64,000 bases of DNA, from positions 1-64,000 of the forward strand of contig CAMKES010000009.1 of the NCBI GenBank assembly GCA_946411635.1, written 5' to 3'. The notes beneath the pieces were generated by a model that did no database searches, had not been told where the DNA came from, and worked only from the letters and a program-made list of their open reading frames with translations. The translations under genes and the position numbers were made by a program. Source of the stretch: an uncultured Clostridia bacterium (lineage in GTDB: Bacteria; Bacillota; Clostridia; Christensenellales; CAG-138). Below, piece after piece: positions 58,920-64,000 of this stretch (positions are counted from its first letter, which is position 1; every line of letters starts with the position of its first letter).

Positions 58920-60476
58920 ATGAAGATACTGTTTGCCGCAAGCGAATGCTTCCCGTACATCAAGACGGGCGGGCTTGCCGACGTCGTCGGTTCGCTTCCC
59001 AAGGAGCTCGTGCGCGAGGGCGCCGAAGTCGCCGTCATGCTGCCGAAATACACACAGATCGACGAGTACTACATCCTCCGCATGGAGCACATCTGCCATT
59101 TCACCGTGCAGTTCGGCAGCTATTCCGTCTTCTGCGGCATCGATTCGCTGGTGCAGGACAACGTCCGCATCTATTTCATCGACAATCTCGCCGTTTTCGG
59201 CGGCGACAAGATCTACACGGGCGACGAGCAGGAGGGCTTCCGTTTCGCGTTCTTCTGCCGCGCCGTGCTGGAATCGTTCAAGCACCTCAATTACTATCCG
59301 GACGTCATCCACTGCAACGACTGGCAGACCGGTCTCATTCCGGTGCTGCTGAACGATCAGTACCGCTCGCTCGACGGATACCGCGACGTGCATACGGTGT
59401 ACACGATCCACAACCTGAAATATCAGGGCATTTTCGACTGGCACCGAATCAACAGCGTGCTCGGGCTCAACGAGGGCTATTTCTCGCCGAACAACCTCGA
59501 GTTCTACGGGCTCCTGTCGTTCATGAAGGCCGGCCTCGTGTTCGCGAACCGCATCACGACCGTCAGCCCGACCTATGCGGAGGAGATCCGTACCGGCTAC
59601 TTCGGCGAGCGCCTCGACGGACTTCTGCGCGCAAGACAGAACGTCCTGTCGGGCATCCTGAACGGAATTGATGTAATATCGTTCGATCCGAGTACAGATA
59701 TTCAAATTCCCGCTCATTTCAACGCGGCGGACACCTCGGGCAAGAAGATCTGCAAGGCGGAGCTGCAGAAGGAACTGGGGCTCGAACCGCGCGACGTGCC
59801 GCTGATCGGGCTGGTGACGCGGCTGACGGCGCAGAAGGGTCTCGACCTGATCACCTGCGTGCTGAACGACATTATGCGCATGGACGTGCAGATGGTCGTC
59901 GTCGGCACGGGCGACAAGTATTTCGAGGACGCGTTCCGGGACGCGCAGTACCGTTTCCCGGGCCGGTTCGTCTGCTGTCTCCGGCACGACGAGCAGATCG
60001 CGCGGCGCGTATACGCCGCGAGCGACATGTATCTGATGCCGTCGCAGTTTGAGCCGTGCGGCCTGTCGCAGATGATCGCGATGCGCTACGGCTCGATCCC
60101 CGTCGTGCGCGAGACCGGCGGTCTCCGCGACAGCGTGCTGCCGTACAACTGGTACACGGACGACGGAAACGGCTTCAGCTTCCACGATTACAACGCGCAC
60201 GATATGCTGCACGTGCTCGAGAACGCCGTCGGATACTGGTACGATGACCGTCCGATGTGGGAGCGTCTGATGAAGCGCGCGATGAAGACGGATTTCTCGT
60301 GGGCGGTCTCGGCGCGCAAGTACATGGAGCTGTACCGCGGCCTTCTGGGACTTCCGGAACCGGAGCCCGCGCCCGTGCGCAGACGCGCGCCGCGTGCGGG
60401 AAAGCCCGCCTCGGAAAAGGCGCCCGCAAAGAAGCCCGCGGCAAAGAAACCGGCCGCGAAAAAGACCGAAGCATAA
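58920..60476 (+). CDS. glgA: Glycogen synthase
   Basis: The 518-residue enzyme is a GT5 glycosyltransferase: KTGGLADVVGSLPKEL near the N-terminus (ADP-glucose site), HCNDWQTGLIPVLL, then LMPSQFEPCGLSQM. It extends glycogen with ADP-glucose. After the expected C-terminal end (about residue 485) there is an unusual tail of about 30 residues rich in Lys, Ala and Pro (APAKKPAAKKPAAKK), similar to histone-like tails. The rest of the cluster supplies substrate (glgC, glgD) and branches (glgB); no glycogen phosphorylase is in the window. Confidence 0.95.
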   Translation: MKILFAASECFPYIKTGGLADVVGSLPKELVREGAEVAVMLPKYTQIDEYYILRMEHICHFTVQFGSYSVFCGIDSLVQDNVRIYFIDNLAVFGGDKIYTGDEQEGFRFAFFCRAVLESFKHLNYYPDVIHCNDWQTGLIPVLLNDQYRSLDGYRDVHTVYTIHNLKYQGIFDWHRINSVLGLNEGYFSPNNLEFYGLLSFMKAGLVFANRITTVSPTYAEEIRTGYFGERLDGLLRARQNVLSGILNGIDVISFDPSTDIQIPAHFNAADTSGKKICKAELQKELGLEPRDVPLIGLVTRLTAQKGLDLITCVLNDIMRMDVQMVVVGTGDKYFEDAFRDAQYRFPGRFVCCLRHDEQIARRVYAASDMYLMPSQFEPCGLSQMIAMRYGSIPVVRETGGLRDSVLPYNWYTDDGNGFSFHDYNAHDMLHVLENAVGYWYDDRPMWERLMKRAMKTDFSWAVSARKYMELYRGLLGLPEPEPAPVRRRAPRAGKPASEKAPAKKPAAKKPAAKKTEA

Positions 60477-60488
60477 CGAAGATCCGCG

Positions 60489-60517
60489 AAAAGAGCCGTC
60501 ACGTACGGCTCTTTTTA
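60489..60517 (+). terminator. Terminator of glgA
   Basis: AAGAGCCGT-CACGT-ACGGCTCTTTTT. The loop starts next to the first parS. Confidence 0.85.
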
Positions 60518-60519
60518 TT

Positions 60520-60535
60520 TGTTTCACGTGAAACT
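60520..60535. other. parS: parS site 1
   Basis: TGTTTCACGTGAAACT matches the parS consensus in 15 of 16 positions. It lies upstream of parA and is recognised by ParB. Confidence 0.9.
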
Positions 60536-60553
60536 TCAGACGCGCGCGTCTGA
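60536..60553. repeat. Perfect 18-bp palindrome between the two parS sites
   Basis: TCAGACGCGCGCGTCTGA is exactly symmetric. It begins one base after parS 1 and ends 5 bases before parS 2. Role unknown. Confidence 0.85.
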
Positions 60554-60557
60554 GGCG

Positions 60558-60573
60558 TGTTTCACGTGAAACA
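60558..60573. other. parS: parS site 2
   Basis: TGTTTCACGTGAAACA matches the 16-base parS consensus exactly. Centres of the two sites are 38 bp apart. Confidence 0.97.
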
Positions 60574-60596
60574 GGAAAAAAAACGGCGCAACGCCC

Positions 60597-60625
60597 TTGC
60601 AAAACGGGGACCGTTCCGTTATAAT
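60597..60625 (+). promoter_or_regulatory. Promoter of parAB
   Basis: TTGCAA (60597-60602), a 17-bp spacer and TATAAT (60620-60625). Its position just after the parS pair makes ParB-dependent autoregulation plausible. Confidence 0.78.
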
Positions 60626-60645
60626 GGACGGGTAAAGGAGCGAAT

Positions 60646-61410
60646 ATGGGAAAGATCATTTCGATTACGAATCAAAAAGGCGGCGTCGGCAAAACGACGA
60701 CCGCGATCAACCTCGCCGCGTGCGTCGCGCAGGCGGGCAAGCGCGTGCTGCTCGTCGACCTGGATCCGCAGGGAAACAGCACGAGCGGACTCGGCGTGAG
60801 CAAGAAAAAGGAATTTCCGTGCAGTTACGACGTGCTGATCGGCGGCGTGCCGGCGCTCGAAGCCATCCGTCCGACCATGATCGACACACTGGACGTGCTG
60901 CCGTCGCGCATCGAGCTGGCGGGCGCGGAGGTCGAGCTCGTTTCGATGACCGCGCGCGAAAAGCGCCTGAAGGAGGCGCTGCGGCCGATGAAGGACCGCT
61001 ACGACTTCATTTTTATCGACTGTCCGCCGTCGCTCGGGCTTCTGACGCTGAACGCTCTGACCGCGTCGGACTCGCTGCTCGTGCCGATTCAGTGCGAATA
61101 CTACGCGCTCGAGGGGCTGTCGCAGCTGATGAACACGGTGCGGCTCGTGCGGCGGAATCTGAATGACCGTCTCGACATTTCGGGCGTGGTGCTGACGATG
61201 TTCTCGTCGCGTCTGAACCTGTGCGTGCAGGTCGTCGAGGAGGTCCGGAAGTATTTCCGCGACAAGGTGTACAACACGATCATTCCGCGCTCGGTCCGCA
61301 TGAGCGAGGCGCCGAGCCACGGACTGCCGATCACGCTGTACGATTCGCGCAACGTCGGCGCGAAGGCGTACACGGCGCTTGCAGAAGAATTTATCAAACG
61401 GGAGGCATAA
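60646..61410 (+). CDS. parA: ParA/Soj chromosome-partitioning ATPase
   Basis: The 254-residue protein is a Walker-type ParA: KGGVGKTTTAINLA (deviant Walker A, residue 10-23), DLDPQGNSTSGLG and FIDCPPSLGLLTLNAL. It is a Soj-like ATPase that binds DNA nonspecifically and drives ParB-parS segregation; Soj also controls DnaA in Bacillus. The start at 60646 follows AAAGGAG. ParB follows after 1 base, and two parS sites lie upstream. Confidence 0.96.
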   Translation: MGKIISITNQKGGVGKTTTAINLAACVAQAGKRVLLVDLDPQGNSTSGLGVSKKKEFPCSYDVLIGGVPALEAIRPTMIDTLDVLPSRIELAGAEVELVSMTAREKRLKEALRPMKDRYDFIFIDCPPSLGLLTLNALTASDSLLVPIQCEYYALEGLSQLMNTVRLVRRNLNDRLDISGVVLTMFSSRLNLCVQVVEEVRKYFRDKVYNTIIPRSVRMSEAPSHGLPITLYDSRNVGAKAYTALAEEFIKREA

Positions 61411-61411
61411 C

Positions 61412-62266
61412 ATGGCGAAAAACAAGGGATTGGGCCGCGGGCTCGACGCGCTTCTGGACGAACTCGACGCGCCGCAGCCGGAACAGCAGGGACAGATCGA
61501 GCTCGATCTGTACGATATCGACACGAATCCGCATCAGCCGCGCAAGACGTTCGATCCGGAAAAGCTTTCGGAGCTCGCCGCGTCGATCCGGCGGCACGGC
61601 GTGGTGCAGCCGATCCTGGTGCGCAAAAACGGCGCGCGGTACACGATCGTCGCGGGCGAACGCCGCTATCGCGCGGCGCGTCAGGCGGGTCTCATGCGCG
61701 TGCCCGCCGTAATCACGGACGTCGATGAGGATGCGCTGATGGAGATCTCGCTCGTCGAGAACATCCAGCGCGAGAACCTGAACCCGATCGAAGAAGCGGC
61801 GGCGCTGAAGCTGCTGATGGATCAGCACGATCTGACGCAGGAGGAGGTTTCCGAGCGCGTGGGCAAGAGCCGTCCGGCGATCGCGAACGCGCTGCGCCTT
61901 CTGACGCTGGCGAAATCCGTGCAGAAGCTCATCAAGGACGGCCGGCTGTCCGCCGGGCACGGCAAGATGCTCGCGGGCGTGGGCGACGTGAAGCTGCAGA
62001 TGGAGCTTGCGGAAAAATGCGTCGACGGCGACTGGTCGGTGCGGCGGCTCGAGGACGAGCTGCGGTTCGCCGAAATGCCCAAAAAGAAGAAAAAACAGAG
62101 GCCGGAGCCGTCGCCGGAATTTCGCAGCGCGCTGCACCGGATGCGCGCGGAGCTCGGCACCAAGGTCGCCGTGCAGGGTACCGAGGACAAGGGCAAGCTC
62201 GTCATCCATTACTACTCGCGCGAGGACCTCGACCGCATTTACCGCACGATCGTCGGAAACGACTGA
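61412..62266 (+). CDS. parB: ParB/Spo0J centromere-binding CTPase
   Basis: The start at 61412 follows GGGAGG; 61379 is antisense-like and lacks coding support. The 284-residue protein has the CTP-binding N-terminal domain with GERRYRAARQAGL and ENIQRENLNPIEEA, a helix-turn-helix (SERVGKSRPAIANALRLL) and a C-terminal dimer domain. It loads on parS and slides as a CTP-dependent clamp, organising the origin and recruiting SMC. It ends with VGND. Confidence 0.97.
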   Translation: MAKNKGLGRGLDALLDELDAPQPEQQGQIELDLYDIDTNPHQPRKTFDPEKLSELAASIRRHGVVQPILVRKNGARYTIVAGERRYRAARQAGLMRVPAVITDVDEDALMEISLVENIQRENLNPIEEAAALKLLMDQHDLTQEEVSERVGKSRPAIANALRLLTLAKSVQKLIKDGRLSAGHGKMLAGVGDVKLQMELAEKCVDGDWSVRRLEDELRFAEMPKKKKKQRPEPSPEFRSALHRMRAELGTKVAVQGTEDKGKLVIHYYSREDLDRIYRTIVGND

Positions 62267-62284
62267 CCGCGCAAAACTGATAAT

Positions 62285-62310
62285 AAGGAACGGGAAACCG
62301 TTCCTTTTTT
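62285..62310 (+). terminator. Terminator of parAB
   Basis: AAGGAACGG-GAAA-CCGTTCC is followed by T6. The remaining gap to 62576 (about 310 bases with the terminator) holds a promoter and a leader with inverted repeats and no gene. Confidence 0.9.
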
Positions 62311-62425
62311 GTTTCACGGCGAAGAAATTTTCCCCGTTTGCCTCGCGCGGACGGTCCCGAACGGTAAATTTGTTAAATTTCGTTCGATTTTTGTGAATTT
62401 TGTCGGTTAAATTGTAAATATGGGC

Positions 62426-62454
62426 TTGCAATTTGCAAACCTTTCATATATAAT
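62426..62454 (+). promoter_or_regulatory. Promoter of the C-terminal surface protein gene
   Basis: TTGCAA (62426-62431), a 17-bp spacer and TATAAT (62449-62454). A second TTGCAA lies 8 bases on (62433-62438). Confidence 0.65.
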
Positions 62455-62460
62455 GATACG

Positions 62461-62540
62461 TGCATTATACTGCCTATGATATAGGTAGAGGTCTGGGGAC
62501 AGCGCTCCGCGGATCGGGACATTCCCTATAGTATAATGCA
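62461..62540 (+). repeat. Leader inverted repeat before the surface protein gene
   Basis: TGCATTATACT (62461-62471) and AGTATAATGCA (62530-62540) are perfect arms 58 bases apart. The left arm coincides with the expected transcription start. Inside lies a smaller hairpin CCTAT-GAT-ATAGG (62473-62485). It may form a leader structure; an invertible segment is less likely because no promoter lies inside. Confidence 0.6.
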
Positions 62541-62576
62541 AGACTGTTGCAAACAAACACACGGAGGAAATGGAAC

Positions 62577-64000
62577 ATGTCTAAGCTGAACAAGATCCTT
62601 GGCAGACGTTTCTGGGCGATCCTTCTCGCGATCGTCATGGTGCTGCAGCTGATGCCTGCGGTAACGTTTGCCGACACGCTCAACCGCAACAGAGCGGACC
62701 GTCCGTCTTTCGGCGACGGTGACGACAGCGGAGAAGGCATCGGCGCCGGTCACGCAAGCGATCTGATCGATCGTGACGGCGACGAGGATCCCGAAGACCC
62801 GGAGCATCCGGTCGAAACGGAGCAGCCGGTCGAGACGGAACAGCCCGTCGAGACGGAGCAGCCGGTCGAGACGCCGCAGCCGATCGAGACGGAACAGCCG
62901 ATCGAAACGGAGCAGCCGATCGAAACGGAGCAGCCGGTGGAAACGCCGCAGCCCGAAGATCCGGAAGGCACGCAGAAGCCGCAGGATCCGGACGACGGCA
63001 AGCCCGGCGACAAGCCCGGTCTGACAATCGAATACCCCGTTATTTTCCTGGATGAGGACGGAAACTTCCTCGTCCGGTTGTCGGTTTTGGCGGGCAGCCC
63101 GGTCGGCAAGCTTCCGTCCGCTCCGGCGGTCGAAGGCAAGCACTTCACGGGTTGGTACACCAAGAACGGCTATCGCCTGAAGGCGGACACGATCGTCAAC
63201 ACCATCCTGCGCGTATACGCGCGCTATGAGGATGGCGACGAGCCCGAAGAGATGCCCGCACAGAACTTCGTCGGCGTCGCGGCAAACGGCGTCACGGTCA
63301 AGGCGAGCGTCGACGCGGGCGTCTTCCCCGCCGGCACCAGAATGCGCGTGACCGCGGTCGACAGCCGCACCGCGAAAACCCTCGCGCTGAAGGCTGTCAG
63401 AGAAGGCCGCGTGCTCATGGGCGCGATCGCGGTCGACATCACGTTCATCGACGCGGCGGGCAACAAGATCGAGCCGAAGGACGGAAAGGACGTTCGCGTC
63501 AGCCTGTCGACGGCAAACGCGCTGTCCGGCGAGACGTTCACGATCTACCACGTGACCGAATCCGGTTCGATGGAATTCATGTCGAACGCGTCGAAGAACG
63601 GCGGCTACTTCACGAGCGGCGCGTTCTCCGTCTACGTGGTCGTTGCGGAAGGCGACGACGCGCGTCTCGCGGTCAACTTCGTGCAGTACGGCGGCCAAGT
63701 CGTGACCATCATGGTCAAGAAAGCAGACCTGACGGACACGGACGATCAGCATTACGAGACCGTTCTGTACGATCCCGGCGCAGGCGATCTCGGCCAGGGC
63801 ATCTCGTTCTACGGATGGTCCGCCGATGAGAATTATACGGATACCTCCGAAAAGGTAACCATCGAGCAGATCCGTGATACTGTCCGCACCAAGCTGAACG
63901 CGGGCGTGACCGACGGCGAAGAGCTCACATATTACGCGGCGGTGTTCAAGCCGTTCGTCGTGACCTATAAGGACCCGAAAGGCACGGTCCTCGGTTCGGC
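62577..64000 (+). CDS. Large secreted surface protein with Pro-Val-Glu-Thr repeats, 3' end outside the window
   Basis: The start at 62577 follows GGAGG at 9-base spacing. The first 474 residues are inside the window. Residues 1-32 are a signal peptide (RRFWAILLAIVMVLQLMPAVTFA). A Pro/Glu/Thr stalk contains eight 6-residue repeats (PVETEQ or PIETEQ). A Flg_new/InlB B-repeat-like domain follows (FTGWYTKNGYRLKADTIV, then RVYARY), then a domain with FIDAAGNKIEPKDGKDV and a further beta-rich region. It is probably a cell-wall or matrix protein. The C-terminus and anchoring signal are outside the window, so the type of attachment is unknown. It is the only gene from 62267 to the end. Confidence 0.85.
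   Translation, partial: MSKLNKILGRRFWAILLAIVMVLQLMPAVTFADTLNRNRADRPSFGDGDDSGEGIGAGHASDLIDRDGDEDPEDPEHPVETEQPVETEQPVETEQPVETPQPIETEQPIETEQPIETEQPVETPQPEDPEGTQKPQDPDDGKPGDKPGLTIEYPVIFLDEDGNFLVRLSVLAGSPVGKLPSAPAVEGKHFTGWYTKNGYRLKADTIVNTILRVYARYEDGDEPEEMPAQNFVGVAANGVTVKASVDAGVFPAGTRMRVTAVDSRTAKTLALKAVREGRVLMGAIAVDITFIDAAGNKIEPKDGKDVRVSLSTANALSGETFTIYHVTESGSMEFMSNASKNGGYFTSGAFSVYVVVAEGDDARLAVNFVQYGGQVVTIMVKKADLTDTDDQHYETVLYDPGAGDLGQGISFYGWSADENYTDTSEKVTIEQIRDTVRTKLNAGVTDGEELTYYAAVFKPFVVTYKDPKGTVLGS
62808..62951 (+). repeat. Eight 18-base repeats encoding PVETEQ-type hexapeptides
   Basis: Eight units encode P(V/I)ET(E/P)Q, the fourth and eighth reading TPQ. The segment is a likely site of length variation among strains. 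Confidence 0.88.

Noticed and set aside
58593..60659. A 688-residue minus-strand open frame opposite glgA
   Set aside because: Antisense shadow of glgD and glgA; rich in Arg and His.
62310..62330. A third parS (TGTTTCACGGCGAAGA)
   Set aside because: Only the left half matches the consensus; the right half has several mismatches.
62461..62540. An invertible phase-variable promoter
   Set aside because: The promoter lies outside the inverted arms and no recombinase is near; a leader hairpin is the simpler reading.

Overview
This 64 kb window comes from a GC-rich (roughly 58-60% by eye), low-branching Gram-positive bacterium of the class Clostridia, and it surrounds the chromosomal replication origin. 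The class is supported by a Spo0A homologue, SpoIIQ-like M23 proteins, a CIRCE/HrcA heat-shock operator, a paired GlgC/GlgD glycogen cluster, ThiT under a TPP riboswitch, ParA/ParB with consensus parS sites, DUF951, DUF1846 and lipobox lipoproteins together with Lgt. I cannot name a genus. No tRNA, rRNA, CRISPR array, insertion sequence or prophage is visible.

Layout. 1-4.95 kb: two tandem paralogous surface proteins (Cna_B repeats, thioester-type domains) with duplicated leaders. 5.1-7.25 kb: an operon of an NlpC/P60 lipoprotein, a CAT-fold acyltransferase and a membrane-anchored protein. 7.4-8.1 kb: TPP riboswitch and thiT. 8.1-10.4 kb: an overlapping operon of an alpha/beta hydrolase, DUF951 and two type I signal peptidases. 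10.4-13.2 kb: dnaA, oriC (DnaA boxes), dnaN. 13.3-18.9 kb: six tandem paralogues of an unrecognised membrane-protein family (here called LFWP), four of them ending in zinc ribbons. 19-23.6 kb: Fe-S aldo/keto reductase, a YD-like repeat lipoprotein, a YugP-type protease, asnS. 23.7-27.5 kb: a heterodimeric ABC exporter. 27.6-34.3 kb: PNPOx-like protein, pckA, L,D-transpeptidase, DUF1846, GH3 glycosidase, then a gene-free stretch with a DnaA-box cluster. 34.3-37.2 kb: spo0A, hsp20 under CIRCE, an MFS permease. 37.3-43.2 kb: XRE-TPR regulator, hydrolase, GNAT, MscS, leuS. 43.4-48.1 kb: XRE-TPR/methyltransferase/ABC exporter operon, then lgt. 48.1-54.5 kb: two M23 proteins, GntR, patatin, a DUF937 protein with a lysine-rich tail, a membrane protein and a thioesterase. 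54.6-60.5 kb: glgBCDA. 60.5-62.3 kb: parS-palindrome-parS, parA, parB. 62.4 kb to the end: a large secreted surface protein that runs off the window.

How it fits together. The window mixes chromosome replication and segregation (dnaA-oriC-dnaN, parAB/parS, a distal DnaA-box cluster), sporulation control (spo0A with a nearby 0A-box, SpoIIQ-like protein) and cell-envelope functions (signal peptidases, Lgt, YkuD, NlpC/P60, M23, GH3, cell-wall proteins). Several envelope enzymes keep the fold but lack expected catalytic residues. Many share a Pro/Thr/Glu stalk between anchor and domain.

The best candidate for an undescribed system is the LFWP array at 13353-18905. It consists of tandem expression units in which a terminator runs directly into the next consensus promoter. 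The proteins share a four-helix core but vary from zero to four C-terminal zinc ribbons. Promoter coordinates, motifs and reading frames were read by hand from the sequence. Function assignments rest on recognised motifs, not on database searches.
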